A stretch of 64,000 bases of DNA. Origin: Parachlamydiales bacterium. GTDB taxonomy: Bacteria > Chlamydiota > Chlamydiia > Chlamydiales > Rhabdochlamydiaceae. Location of the stretch: contig DAIDHO010000004.1 in assembly GCA_027459675.1 (NCBI GenBank), forward strand, positions 1-64,000. The letters are read 5' to 3'. Both the position numbers and the translations under genes were made by a program. Below are positions 36,222-45,891 of this stretch, in pieces. Below the pieces are notes generated by a model, which saw only the letters and a list, made by a program, of their open reading frames with translations, made no database searches and had not been told where the DNA came from. Position 1 is the first letter of the stretch, and each line of letters opens with the position of its first letter.

Positions 36222-38141
36222 ATGAACGTCGATGATGATCCTAAAGCTGCTGAGACTGCAGAGTGGAGATATAGTTTTGGAAAATATGGGATGTACATTT
36301 TCTTGTCTAGTGTGGTATCTAGTGTGGTAGTGGGGGAGGTAGCTCAGAGGATAATTAATAGCTTTTCTGATCAGTCTCAGAACCACATTAAACTAAAAGA
36401 TATACTAGTAACCTCCCTAAAGGGAGGCGCTATCTTGGTCTTAGTTAAAGTAGTGGGTGCTGTAGGGCGCTTCTTTTGGACTTCTTCTAGCAGGGTGGAA
36501 AAAAATACCTTTCAAGAAAGGCTTTCCATCACTTCTCTTGTACTAAGGGCTTTAGAACCTGCTCAAGAGATTGAGGAAAATACGAGGGATCAATTGAAGC
36601 ACTTAGCTGCTAGTTTAGGAGGAAAAGAAAGACGACATGCCGCAGTCATTGCAGCAGACCCTATTGAACTCCGTCAATTAGCCCAGCAACTTCCTCTCCT
36701 TCCTGAATTCCAAGGCTGGAAATGTTATTACTGTTTAAAAGAAAAATTTGACTTTCTGACCCTGTATAAACTAATCAACTTTTTATACCGAAATCCTAAG
36801 TCTATTCTGATAGATTTTCCTATGGCTTTTTTCCCAAAAGAGATCCCCTTTCCTAGGGAGACTGTCTTTATTTTCAACTTGCCCTCTAAAAGTGCGTGGA
36901 ATGAAGTTAAACACTTCTCATTATTAAAAGGGATTCAACTTCCTCCTCTTTCTTATGATGAATGCAAAACACTTCTAACTCAGTGGATCTCTTCTTTTGG
37001 AAAGGAGTTGGAGCCTCATAGTTTAGAGGCAGCTATTGAGATGGCATTTTTAAGTCTCGCAGAAGAAGAAAAAGGGAGGGCGCTGAGTTTGGCCAAGGAT
37101 TTAATCGAGCGAGCTTCCAAAATAGCAGGCTCGTCCCCGATTTCAATTACCCATGTTTGGGAGGTTTATAAGACACTTTATCCTCTCTTGCTCCCAACTC
37201 CCCAAGCAGCCCTTTTGCTGAAACAACCTCCTCTTCGTTCTTTAAATGAAATAGCCTTGATTTTAGAGGATAAGTTTAATATCTGTTTGATTGACTCTAA
37301 AGAAAGTTTGATGGCCCCCCCTCTTTTCTTGGAAGATTTGAATCAAAAAATGAAGGGTGAAAAGCAGTTTGCGGTTGGCAATGAACGGCGGATTGCAGAG
37401 CTTGAGAAACACCTCAAAGGCTTGGATAAAAACAATGCGATTTTAGTGGGGTCTCCAGGGGTAGGGAAAACGACCCTGATTGAATCCATTGCCTGGATGA
37501 TCGAAAATGGACAAATAAAAGAAGACTCTCCTTTCTATGGCAAGAGAATTTATTCTCTCGATTTGAATAAGATGATGGTCGATACCAAATGGATGGGTAC
37601 TACCCATGAACGCGTGAGAACTTTATTTGAATTTTTAAGCCAGCATAAAGAAGCGATTCTATTTATCGATGAAATTCAACAACTTCTAGGGGCAGGGACG
37701 AGTGAAAACAATGAAATGGGGAGTATTGCTCAACTTATGAAACAGGATCTCTTAAAACATAACACCATGGTTATTGGGGCTACCACAACCGGAGAGTATA
37801 AAAAATGGTTCCAGACAGATGTCATGAGTGCATTTAGACGCCGTTTTAGAGAAGTAAATATAGAAGAGCCAACCCTAGAAGAGTCTGTTCTTATTCTGAA
37901 TCATATTGTAGAGTCAGAACCGTTTAAAGCTCTCTTCCCAGGGGTCCAATTTGAGAGGGGGAGTATTGAGCGAGCAGTGCAAATGATGAAAAATACTCCC
38001 TCGAAAGTAGGCAATCCGGATCGTACAAAAGATTTTATCGAAAAAGTCGCCCAAACAGTTTCCGCGAGAGACCATAAAGTCGTTACAATTGCAGTAATCG
38101 AAGAGTGTTTTAAACTATTCTACAAAATCTCAAGAGGCTAA
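36222..38141 (+). CDS. Membrane-anchored AAA+ ATPase, single ClpB-D1-like module
   Basis: 639 aa. Two hydrophobic segments near residues 24-42 (MYIFLSSVVSSVVVGEVA) and 68-86 (GGAILVLVKVVGAVGRFFW) probably anchor it. A long middle region follows without recognised domain. The C-terminal ~250 residues match the first AAA+ domain of ClpA/ClpB: AILVGSPGVGKTTLIES (Walker A, ~residue 410), MVDTKWMGTTHERVRTL, AILFIDEIQQLLGAG (Walker B, ~480), IGATTTGEYKKW (sensor 1) and AFRRRFREV (arginine finger). The Clp N-domain and second ATPase domain are absent. It ends 12 bp inside the convergent recD2 end. Remodelling of membrane or secreted proteins is a guess. Confidence 0.85.
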   Translation: MNVDDDPKAAETAEWRYSFGKYGMYIFLSSVVSSVVVGEVAQRIINSFSDQSQNHIKLKDILVTSLKGGAILVLVKVVGAVGRFFWTSSSRVEKNTFQERLSITSLVLRALEPAQEIEENTRDQLKHLAASLGGKERRHAAVIAADPIELRQLAQQLPLLPEFQGWKCYYCLKEKFDFLTLYKLINFLYRNPKSILIDFPMAFFPKEIPFPRETVFIFNLPSKSAWNEVKHFSLLKGIQLPPLSYDECKTLLTQWISSFGKELEPHSLEAAIEMAFLSLAEEEKGRALSLAKDLIERASKIAGSSPISITHVWEVYKTLYPLLLPTPQAALLLKQPPLRSLNEIALILEDKFNICLIDSKESLMAPPLFLEDLNQKMKGEKQFAVGNERRIAELEKHLKGLDKNNAILVGSPGVGKTTLIESIAWMIENGQIKEDSPFYGKRIYSLDLNKMMVDTKWMGTTHERVRTLFEFLSQHKEAILFIDEIQQLLGAGTSENNEMGSIAQLMKQDLLKHNTMVIGATTTGEYKKWFQTDVMSAFRRRFREVNIEEPTLEESVLILNHIVESEPFKALFPGVQFERGSIERAVQMMKNTPSKVGNPDRTKDFIEKVAQTVSARDHKVVTIAVIEECFKLFYKISRG

Positions 38142-40268
38142 CCATTTTTTTAGGCGAGTATAACGTTTCTTTACATCGTCATTGCGCACCGCTATGCTGA
38201 TGGCTTGCTTAGTCCCCACCAGGATGACTAGCCGCTTGCCGCGCGTGATGCCTGTATAGAGTAGATTTCGATGGAGCATCTTAAAATGGCTCGCATGAAG
38301 GGGAATGATGACACAGGGACATTCGCTTCCTTGGTACTTATGGATGGAGACTGCATAGGCAAGCACAAGATCATCCATCTCTGAAAATTGGTACTCCACC
38401 CTTCGATCATCAAAAGCAACTGTAAGAGTTTGGCTTGATAGATCGATCGTGATAATTCTGCCGACATCCCCGTTGAAGACGAGCTTTTCATAGTCATTGC
38501 GAATTTGCATGACTTTATCACCCACATGAAAGGTTCGGCCCATGCGGCACAAGGGAGTGATGCTGGGATTGAGCGCTTTTTGCAGAACGACATTGAGATT
38601 TTCGGTTCCGATCATTCCTTTTTTCATAGGAGACAGCACTTGGATATCTTCAAACTTATGAAGCCGAGAGTTTGAGGGAAGTTTTTTAGTGATGAGCTCC
38701 ACGATAGAATCGACAATTTGTTCAGGCGTTTCTCCTTCGATAAATCGAAAATCGGAATTCCCACGCAGATCGGGAAACTCTCCTCGGTTAATCAAGTGAG
38801 CGTTTGTCACAATTTTTGAATGGGCAGCTTGCCTAAAGATTTGGGTAAGGCAGGTGACCCCCATGCGATCCGATTCAATCAGATCTTTTAAGACATTGCC
38901 TGCACCTACGCTGGGAAGCTGGTCGATATCACCAATCAGAATAAAGCGGGCAGAGGTAGGGATGGCTTTGAGCAAGTGAAACAAGAGAAAAGTGTCGATC
39001 ATGCTTGCTTCGTCAACAATCAGAAGATCACATTTTAGAGGATTATCTTGATTCCTTTTAAAGCCGCCTGATGAAAAGTTCATTTCAAGAAGGCTATGGA
39101 GAGTGTATGCTTTTTTCCCCGTGATTTCACTCATCCGTTTGGCTGCTCGGCCCGTAGGAGCGGCAAGTAAAATGTGGTCGGTGAGTTTTTCAGTGATACA
39201 TAGGATAGCACGGGTGATCGTGCTTTTTCCAGTCCCGGGGCCTCCCGTGATAATATGCACTTTTTGTTGTACTGCTTGGGCAATTGCTTTTTTTTGTTCT
39301 TCAGCAAAGGAGATTTTAAGCTTTTCTTCAGCCCATTGAACTGCTTTTTCAATGTGAATAGAGCGAAGATTACAAGGAGATTCTGTGAGTCGTCTGAGTT
39401 GATAAGAAATTCCTTTCTCAGCCAAATAAAAGGGCTTTAAAGCAATAAATCCCTCTTCTTCAATCAGGTCGCTTTCAAGAAGACTGCGCTCCAGGCCTTC
39501 CTGAACTTTGAGGGGTTCAACCATAAGTATTTTAGCTGCCTGAGCAGCTAGCTCTTCTTTAGGATAACATGTATGTCCTTCATTGGAAAGCTCCCAAAGA
39601 ACAAACTCGATCCCTGCTCGGATTCGAGTCAGGGAGTGAGGAGGCAGACCCATGCGGATTGCAATTTGGTCGGCCCACTTAAATCCGATGCCGTGAATAT
39701 CTCTTGCAAGGATGTAAGGATCTTGTTTAACTTTTTCGATACTTTCATTGCCATAGGCTTTATAGATCTTTTGAGCAAAGGTAGGTGAAATTCCGTGAGA
39801 TTGCAGAAATACCATCACCTCTCGGACTGCTCTTTGCTCATGCCAACAAGAAATGATCATTTCGATCCTTTTACGTCCAATTCCAGGGACAGTGCTTAGG
39901 CTGTGAGGGTTTTCATCGATAATTTTGAGAGTGTCAGTGCCAAATTGGCGCACAATGCGTTCAGCATATGTCGGGCCTATCCCTTTGATCATGCCCGATT
40001 CTAAGTATTTTTGGATGCCCACTAAATCAGAGGGTTCTTTGGATTCAAAGGACTGGACTTCGAATTGGCGGCCGTATTGAGGGTGGTGTTTCCAGTCCCC
40101 AACGCAACGAATTGTTTCTCCTGGCTGCAAGGTAGGTAGAGGACCGACAATACAAGTTAGCTCTTGTTTCCGAGGCTCTTTTAGACGGGCAACAGTGAAA
40201 CTTTCTCCTGCAAAAACAATACTCTCAATATATCCAAAAAGTTCTTCCACGTTCTTACTATACTTCAT
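38130..40268 (-). CDS. recD2: RecD2-type DNA helicase
   Basis: Superfamily 1B 5'-3' helicase outside RecBCD. The N-terminal region has helix-hairpin-helix repeats (GIGPTYAERIVRQFG, TVPGIGRKRIEMII, GIGFKWADQIAIRMG), then motif I ITGGPGTGKSTITRAI, motif Ia APTGRAAKRM, motif II LLIVDEASMID and motif III ILIGDIDQLPSVGAG. The C-terminal SH3-like part and motif VI (SIHKYQGSECPCVI) complete it. Length 712 aa is standard. In Chlamydia a recD homologue follows metG; here it is inverted relative to metG with two genes between. Confidence 0.94.
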   Translation of the reverse strand: MKYSKNVEELFGYIESIVFAGESFTVARLKEPRKQELTCIVGPLPTLQPGETIRCVGDWKHHPQYGRQFEVQSFESKEPSDLVGIQKYLESGMIKGIGPTYAERIVRQFGTDTLKIIDENPHSLSTVPGIGRKRIEMIISCWHEQRAVREVMVFLQSHGISPTFAQKIYKAYGNESIEKVKQDPYILARDIHGIGFKWADQIAIRMGLPPHSLTRIRAGIEFVLWELSNEGHTCYPKEELAAQAAKILMVEPLKVQEGLERSLLESDLIEEEGFIALKPFYLAEKGISYQLRRLTESPCNLRSIHIEKAVQWAEEKLKISFAEEQKKAIAQAVQQKVHIITGGPGTGKSTITRAILCITEKLTDHILLAAPTGRAAKRMSEITGKKAYTLHSLLEMNFSSGGFKRNQDNPLKCDLLIVDEASMIDTFLLFHLLKAIPTSARFILIGDIDQLPSVGAGNVLKDLIESDRMGVTCLTQIFRQAAHSKIVTNAHLINRGEFPDLRGNSDFRFIEGETPEQIVDSIVELITKKLPSNSRLHKFEDIQVLSPMKKGMIGTENLNVVLQKALNPSITPLCRMGRTFHVGDKVMQIRNDYEKLVFNGDVGRIITIDLSSQTLTVAFDDRRVEYQFSEMDDLVLAYAVSIHKYQGSECPCVIIPLHASHFKMLHRNLLYTGITRGKRLVILVGTKQAISIAVRNDDVKKRYTRLKKWLAS

Positions 40269-40339
40269 TCGAGCGAAAAAGTATTTGTTTTTTTAATATA
40301 GATTTTAATCGTTCCATGTCTTAGAATTCTCATTCCTAT

Positions 40340-40411
40340 TCCGGATTAGCTCAGTGGTAGAGCACCTGACTGTTAATCAGGGTGTCGCTGGTTCGAAACC
40401 AGCATCCGGAG
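40340..40411 (+). tRNA. tRNA-Asn (GTT)
   Basis: Cloverleaf with acceptor TCCGGAT/ATCCGGA, anticodon loop CTGTTAA (anticodon GTT) in stem CCTGA/TCAGG, T-loop GTTCGAA, discriminator G. No encoded CCA. Confidence 0.96.
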
Positions 40412-40822
40412 ATCTGCTGCTTATGGAGCCAAGCGTTAGTTTAAGTGAACCTTAGGTTGAGTCCCATGGAAAGAACACAACTAAAACTCAATCTGTGGTT
40501 CATAATCAGCTGCTTGGTATACCCTAGCACAAATAAACGAGAGTATCCCTTTTTTAACGAAATAGGCAATAGCATATTCTTAGAATGCCCTGTTCTTTTG
40601 CATCTGAAAAGGGTAAAAAATGGCCGCATAGATCATGGGTATGAATGCAGTGTTGAAAACACGAAGAGAAAAAGTCCTTGAATTTCTAACTGTTTAGTTG
40701 CAACATTAATCCTCTCTGCCTCCATTCTTTATGAGACATAGGGATTGGAAAAAATTTTAATCTTTCTGAGTTAGATAAGAGGAAGTGAATTTTAAAATGA
40801 GTCATTTAAGAGAATTCGAAGC
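40412..40822. other. 411-bp gap between tRNA-Asn and glyS
   Basis: No gene is supported. Opposed short open frames at 40441-40681 lack family features and good ribosome sites. An imperfect 16-bp inverted repeat (GAACCTTAGGTTGAGT against 40486-40501, 13 of 16 pairs) with a ~23-base loop lies at 40447-40501 and could be an RNA hairpin after the tRNA, but has no T-run. Confidence 0.5.
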
Positions 40823-42196
40823 ATGACAAATCCAGTTGTGATGGAAGATATTATATCGCTTTGTAGGAGAAGAGGTTTTATATTCCAAAGCTCCGAAATA
40901 TACGGAGGGCTTCAAGGTATATATGATTATGGCCCTTTGGGAATCGAGCTTAAAAGGAATCTCAAGATGGCCTGGTGGAGGGCCATGGTGTATGAACGGG
41001 ATGATATAGAGGGCCTCGATTCTTCTATCATTACCCATCATTTGACGCTGAGACATTCAGGTCATGAAGATACTTTTACCGATCCCATGGTGGATTGTCG
41101 CTCGTGTAAACATCGAATGCGTGCAGATCATCTCATAGATCATCAATGTGATAAGTGTGGATCTAGGGATTTGACGGAACCGAGGAAATTTAACTTGATG
41201 CTGCGCACCCATCTGGGCCCTATTGATGATGGGACAAATTATGCTTACTTACGACCAGAAACAGCGCAAGGAATTTTCACAAATTTTAAAAATGTTCTAG
41301 ATACCACTTCTAGAAAACTTCCTTTTGGTATTGCTCAAATAGGAAAAGCTTTTCGGAATGAAGTAACGCCCAAGAATTTTATTTTTAGATCGCGGGAATT
41401 TGAGCAAATGGAACTGGAGTTTTTTGTTGAACCAGGCTCGGATGAGCAGTGGCATGATTTTTGGGTCAAACACCGTTTGAATTGGTGGGTTAAGCAAGGA
41501 CTTTCAAAAGAGAATTTAAAACTCCAGGTTCAGGCAAAAGAAGAGCTAGCGCATTATTCGAAAGCAACCACAGATATCTTGTATCATTTCCCCTTTGGAT
41601 TTGAAGAATTAGAAGGGATCGCTAATAGGACCGATTTTGATTTGGGATCTCACACCAAATCCCAAAATGAACTATCTATTTTTTCAAAGGTCAAGAGCAA
41701 TCATGATTCAACGGCTATTCTGGGGGTTCAGAATCTTGATACAAAGCACTATAGAGTCCCTTTTGTCATTGAACCCTCTGCGGGCGTAGATCGGGGTCTT
41801 TTAGCCCTTTTAACGGAGGCCTACAGAAAAGAAACATTGGATAAAGGGCAAACGCGTATTGTTCTTAAGTTAAAACCCCACCTTGCACCTATTAAGGTCG
41901 CCATTGTTCCTTTAGCACGCAATAATGAGAAGATCGTAGCTAAAGCCCAAGAGATTAAACAGGGCTTGCAGAGGCTGGGATTAGGGCGCATCAAATATGA
42001 AGATATTGGAAATGTAGGTAAGGCCTATCGTAGGCATGATGAAATTGGTACGCCTTTATGTATTACAGTAGATTTTGATACCTTTGAAAACCCCAAAGAA
42101 ACGGTCACCCTCCGCTATCGAGATTCAATGGAACAAGAAAGGATACCGATCGCTGATTTAGAGAATTTTTTAAAGAATTATTTTAGTAATGATTGA
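40823..42196 (+). CDS. glyS: Glycyl-tRNA synthetase, single-chain alpha2 type
   Basis: Class II synthetase charging tRNA-Gly. The archaeal/eukaryotic/Thermus-type (alpha2) enzyme is recognised by [33 protein letters not shown], then [37 protein letters not shown] and the anticodon-binding domain [13 protein letters not shown]. Two CxxC pairs (CRSCKHRM..., CDKCGS) form the inserted zinc-like module. Length 457 aa is normal for this type. Chlamydia trachomatis instead has a fused alpha-beta enzyme of about 1000 residues, so this is a different GlyRS. ATG 40823 gives the expected N-terminus. Confidence 0.94.
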   Translation: MTNPVVMEDIISLCRRRGFIFQSSEIYGGLQGIYDYGPLGIELKRNLKMAWWRAMVYERDDIEGLDSSIITHHLTLRHSGHEDTFTDPMVDCRSCKHRMRADHLIDHQCDKCGSRDLTEPRKFNLMLRTHLGPIDDGTNYAYLRPETAQGIFTNFKNVLDTTSRKLPFGIAQIGKAFRNEVTPKNFIFRSREFEQMELEFFVEPGSDEQWHDFWVKHRLNWWVKQGLSKENLKLQVQAKEELAHYSKATTDILYHFPFGFEELEGIANRTDFDLGSHTKSQNELSIFSKVKSNHDSTAILGVQNLDTKHYRVPFVIEPSAGVDRGLLALLTEAYRKETLDKGQTRIVLKLKPHLAPIKVAIVPLARNNEKIVAKAQEIKQGLQRLGLGRIKYEDIGNVGKAYRRHDEIGTPLCITVDFDTFENPKETVTLRYRDSMEQERIPIADLENFLKNYFSND

Positions 42197-42230
42197 AAAT
42201 ACTGCATTTAAAAGCTAGATCCTCGGTTTT

Positions 42231-44594
42231 TCAATCAGATTCATAATAATCAGAAGACTCTTCATCAGAACTACATTCAAAATAAAAATCTGCTGGCTCG
42301 GGATTTTCTTTTTTATCGGTTTTAACTAAGTACTCTTTTTTTGTAGGATCTTTTAGCGCCATTGCTTTATCTAAGAAAGTGGGCTTTGAAACCTTTTCAG
42401 CAACTTTTTCAAAAACAAATTCGCGTTTTTCATCGCCTCCTGAATAAGATTGTTCTTGTCTTGTTTTAGAATGACAATATTGAGTATAACGATCTGTCCC
42501 AAAATGACGTTTTCTAATTAGACCATATCCAGCTAAAACAGAAGCTTCCACTATCGGATTTTCTTTCTGTCTAATTTTCCAATATCCGTTAGATGAAGTA
42601 GGCTCTTCTTGAACAAGGGTCACATGGATCCGATCGCCTATCAATTGCAATGAAGAACATGATTGAAAAAATAGAGGTAGTACTTTTTGAAAGGTCTCTC
42701 TTGATTTCGGGTCTTTATCACCGAAGGGACAATTCCAATGAATGCGTTCAAATCGACGTCCTTTAAAAAATCTACCGATATTTTTTGCGTCCACGTCAAA
42801 CAAGATCTCCACTCCTTGTTTTTGGAGAAAAAAAACACGATCAATCACTTCTTGGTTAACAGGTGCAAGCAGCTCAGTTGCTATAATCGATTGAGACAAT
42901 TTGGGATGAGTATCCTGATGTTTAGATAAAAGTGCCTCTGTAAATGTAAAATTCCCTTCTCCAATCAATAGTCTTTTTTTGCATTTTCTGTGTTTTAGAG
43001 GGCGAATATATTCCTCATTTTTCGTTAGTGCATATAAATCAAGCGAGGTTTTCCTCTTTAGCTTTTCATATGTTAATTTTTTCAAATAACAGAGAAAGTT
43101 TTGAATAGGCTCCTCGTTTTGTGGTTGTATCTTTCTTGCTTTTTCGTAAAAACGGCGCGCTTGGTATAGGGTATTGCACTTAACAGCCGCTTCTAACCCT
43201 GAAAGATAGATTTGATACGGCTGTTCATTTTTTTTCTCGTAAAGACCTGCTAATTGACGATACAGATTAAGATTAGTAGGATTGTAGCGAAGCTGTAACT
43301 GGAGTTGATCGATTTGATAGTCAATGTTCTCATGCTCTTTAAAACAGGGGTTGAGGATGCAGATGGAATCAGAAAACTTAACAGCGACAGATCCATCGAC
43401 TAACTCTTTGAGTGATTCAATTTTTCTATCATCTGTTGGCCTAGAGAAATGAAGAGTCCCATCTTGTTGAACAACATAAATTCCAGATCCCCGGCTATCC
43501 GTGGCATACATCACAGAGCCATTTGATAATAAAATCATATCATTGATACCCCAACCTTTTGGACTAGGCTCTGGCGTATGTTTAAATGTTTTATTGGAGT
43601 AAAAAGATGGGGAGAATTTTCCTTTAATTACGAGGGTTTCATTATCTAGCAAAATAATTGTATTGTACAAACATTTTTCCCACAAAGTAGAGTTTTGAAA
43701 TGGAGTGGAGACTTCCGTTTCAGCATTCCATAATGTTAGAGATTTTTCATCCTTATGCAAAACCACGATATTCATATTTGAGATTAAGCGGATTTGATGA
43801 ATATTTTCAAATTTGTATTCGGTTTTTTGGTACTTTTTATCTATAGGATGATACTTTTGGATAACAATTGTATTCTCATTTAAGTAAGTAATAGACCCAT
43901 CCTCTAAAACAGAAACTTCTCCTTTGAGCTCGATCTCTTCCAATCGTGCTTTTGACTCAACATCAAATATGATTGCATTTTGCTGAGAAAATTTAACCAC
44001 CAAATGATGAGAGGTAACAGGAATAATTTCTTCAATTTTGTCTGCAATGCCAGTGGGGGAGGGGGACAGTCCTGATATATGAAGATGTCCTTTCTCATCG
44101 CCGATAACTAAAAAGCCATTAGCATCCTCTGATAAAGCTGTAATCGTAGGTGTTGGATAAGAGGTTACAGTCCAATTATCATTGACGGGGTCCCATGTCT
44201 TCACAGTGTTGATAAATGCGTAGCTAATCGTTCCATTGGATCGGCATACCCATTTAAAGAGCTTAGCGTTAGAAGATGAAGAAACCACTGAAATCTCGTT
44301 TCCTTTCTCCCAAGATGTTCCCCCTGCAAAGAAGGGCTTAAAATGAACTTCCTTTTGTTCTGCTAGATAAACCGGCTTGAAATGACGGTTTCGAAGTAAT
44401 GATTCAATCTTAGCAGAGCTAGAAGAAAAGCCCAAGGAGCAGATGCTTTGAGTTTGCGGCAATACGACCTTAACCAAGTCCTGAATATTTGAAACGCGTG
44501 CTTGAATGGTAAGCCTACCAGACACATCTTGTTGTTCTAAAAATTCGATTTTGGCTTCTGGCGAAACATGCACCCCAATTTTCAATACTGACAT
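42231..44594 (-). CDS. Beta-propeller + TPR protein fused to a BMT5-like (DUF2431) methyltransferase domain
   Basis: 787 aa. Residues ~90-430 contain repeated beta-blade-like units (SNGTISYAFINTVKTWDPVN, LSEDANGFLVIGDEKGHLHI, MILLSNGSVMYATDSRGSGI). Residues ~435-525 read as TPR helices (YNPTNLNLYRQLAGLYEKKN, LYQARRFYEKARKIQPQNEE). From ~540, KKRLLIGEGNFTFTEALL, GVEILFDVDAKNIG, FERIHWNCPFG and DRIHVTLVQ follow the order of motifs in BMT5, the eukaryotic 25S rRNA m3U methyltransferase, including its GEGNFSF mark. The tail is Lys/Glu-rich then acidic. ATG 44594 has GGAGG at 5 bases; the open frame continues only 12 bp to a TTG. Probably host-directed or acquired from a eukaryote; this is inference. 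Confidence 0.72.
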   Translation of the reverse strand: MSVLKIGVHVSPEAKIEFLEQQDVSGRLTIQARVSNIQDLVKVVLPQTQSICSLGFSSSSAKIESLLRNRHFKPVYLAEQKEVHFKPFFAGGTSWEKGNEISVVSSSSNAKLFKWVCRSNGTISYAFINTVKTWDPVNDNWTVTSYPTPTITALSEDANGFLVIGDEKGHLHISGLSPSPTGIADKIEEIIPVTSHHLVVKFSQQNAIIFDVESKARLEEIELKGEVSVLEDGSITYLNENTIVIQKYHPIDKKYQKTEYKFENIHQIRLISNMNIVVLHKDEKSLTLWNAETEVSTPFQNSTLWEKCLYNTIILLDNETLVIKGKFSPSFYSNKTFKHTPEPSPKGWGINDMILLSNGSVMYATDSRGSGIYVVQQDGTLHFSRPTDDRKIESLKELVDGSVAVKFSDSICILNPCFKEHENIDYQIDQLQLQLRYNPTNLNLYRQLAGLYEKKNEQPYQIYLSGLEAAVKCNTLYQARRFYEKARKIQPQNEEPIQNFLCYLKKLTYEKLKRKTSLDLYALTKNEEYIRPLKHRKCKKRLLIGEGNFTFTEALLSKHQDTHPKLSQSIIATELLAPVNQEVIDRVFFLQKQGVEILFDVDAKNIGRFFKGRRFERIHWNCPFGDKDPKSRETFQKVLPLFFQSCSSLQLIGDRIHVTLVQEEPTSSNGYWKIRQKENPIVEASVLAGYGLIRKRHFGTDRYTQYCHSKTRQEQSYSGGDEKREFVFEKVAEKVSKPTFLDKAMALKDPTKKEYLVKTDKKENPEPADFYFECSSDEESSDYYESD

Positions 44595-44606
44595 ATCAAC
44601 CTCCAA

Positions 44607-45003
44607 ATATTAAAAAAACATTTTAGATATGAAGGAAATAACCATACAGAAAAATCTTTAGGGGATTAATTTTGTTCCCCCTTTCATCTGATAGTAACAA
44701 TCTACTCATGCATTTCTCCCCCCTTTGCAGTAAGAAATCATAGTCAAGTAAATATTTTAGGTGCGCTGCCTAATACTTGAATCATTTTCCCTGTCTTCTC
44801 TTAAAAAAATAAGAGTCCTAAAAAAGGAAGCCCTCTATCCTTTGGGCCCATATTTTGAGATGGGCTCGTTTTGAGGATCCTTATTATTGGGAAGAGACCC
44901 ATTGGCTGTGTATTACTTTTAAGGGGATTTTTTAATAAAATATTTAATATACTCTCTTTTTATGAGAGATTGGATTATAGTGAAAGAAACTACATTCTTT
45001 TAT
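44607..45003. other. ~400-bp gap between the BMT5-like gene and the patatin gene
   Basis: Holds the divergent promoters of the two genes. A short hairpin (GGGCCCAT/ATGGGCTC) sits near 44848-44871 and AT-rich tracts near 44930-44965. No gene with support; the in-frame ATG at 44962 is judged not to be the patatin start. Confidence 0.45.
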
Positions 45004-45891
45004 ATGAAAAAGTCATTATTTTTATATTTGATATTTCTCGCAGGGTGTCACTCTGTCTACATGCCACCTACAGACACGGTGGAGATACCTCCTTTTGAGA
45101 CAAAAAAACCGATTCGGATTGCTCTTGTTTTGGGAGGTGGAGGTGCCAAAGGGCTTGCTCTATTAGGCGCTATTCAAGAGCTCGAAGCTGCAGGGATCCG
45201 GCCTGATTTAATTGTAGGATGTAGTGCGGGTGCAATGGCAGGAGCCCTGTATGCCGACGGACAAGAGCTAAAGGGGGTGGAGAAGAATTTTTTAGCTCTT
45301 AAGAGAGCAGATCTTCTCGACTTTTCTTACTTTAGACCTCTTTTTGGAATTGTCGAAGGAAAAAGTATTCAAAATGTAATGAGAAAAAGTTTAAAAGCTC
45401 AAACATTTGAAGAGCTGCAAATTCCGCTCATTGTTGTAGCGACCGATTTATATTCGGGAGACGTAGTGGAAATTTCCCATGGAGATATAGCCAAAGGGAT
45501 CGGCGCTTCTTGTGCTTTTCCTGGCATTTTCAAACCTATTCAGCTATATGGTCGCTATCTAGTAGATGGAGGGGCGTCTTGTCCTGTCCCTGTCTCTATA
45601 GCTAAAAAGTATGGAGCGGAGATTGTCATAGCGGTGGATGTGACAGGAAAATTGCCTTCTAATGCAGCCTTGCGGCATCTCATTAGCATTGGAAAACGAA
45701 GTCTTGATATCGCCTATCGAAAATTTGTCGAACTCTCCCTTTCTCAAGCAGACATTGTGGTTAAGATGGAGTTTGAAGATTGCGGCACATTTAGCGACCA
45801 CTTAAACGAGCATCTTTACCAACAAGGCCGCCTATCGATGCGTGCTAAAATTCCTGAAATTTTACAAAAAATTTCGAAACAAGAAAAATAG
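45004..45891 (+). CDS. Patatin-like phospholipase lipoprotein
   Basis: Serine acyl hydrolase with a lipoprotein signal: MKKSLFLYLIFLAGC, with the lipobox Cys at residue 15. The oxyanion loop GGGGAKGLALLG starts at residue 44, the nucleophile GCSAG has Ser at 74, and the catalytic Asp is in VDGGASCP at 188, as in RssA/NTE-type bacterial patatins. ATG 45004 is chosen over ATG 44962 because it starts a clean signal peptide. The protein is probably anchored in the envelope, where it could act on phospholipids. A dispersed-repeat copy begins inside its last codons. Confidence 0.9.
   Translation: MKKSLFLYLIFLAGCHSVYMPPTDTVEIPPFETKKPIRIALVLGGGGAKGLALLGAIQELEAAGIRPDLIVGCSAGAMAGALYADGQELKGVEKNFLALKRADLLDFSYFRPLFGIVEGKSIQNVMRKSLKAQTFEELQIPLIVVATDLYSGDVVEISHGDIAKGIGASCAFPGIFKPIQLYGRYLVDGGASCPVPVSIAKKYGAEIVIAVDVTGKLPSNAALRHLISIGKRSLDIAYRKFVELSLSQADIVVKMEFEDCGTFSDHLNEHLYQQGRLSMRAKIPEILQKISKQEK

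Noticed and set aside
40445-40681. Possible small gene after tRNA-Asn
   Set aside because: No ribosome site or family signal, and an equal open frame exists on the other strand.
44848-44871. Short GC hairpin in the gap upstream of the patatin gene
   Set aside because: No T-run and no link to a gene end; no support as a terminator or RNA gene.
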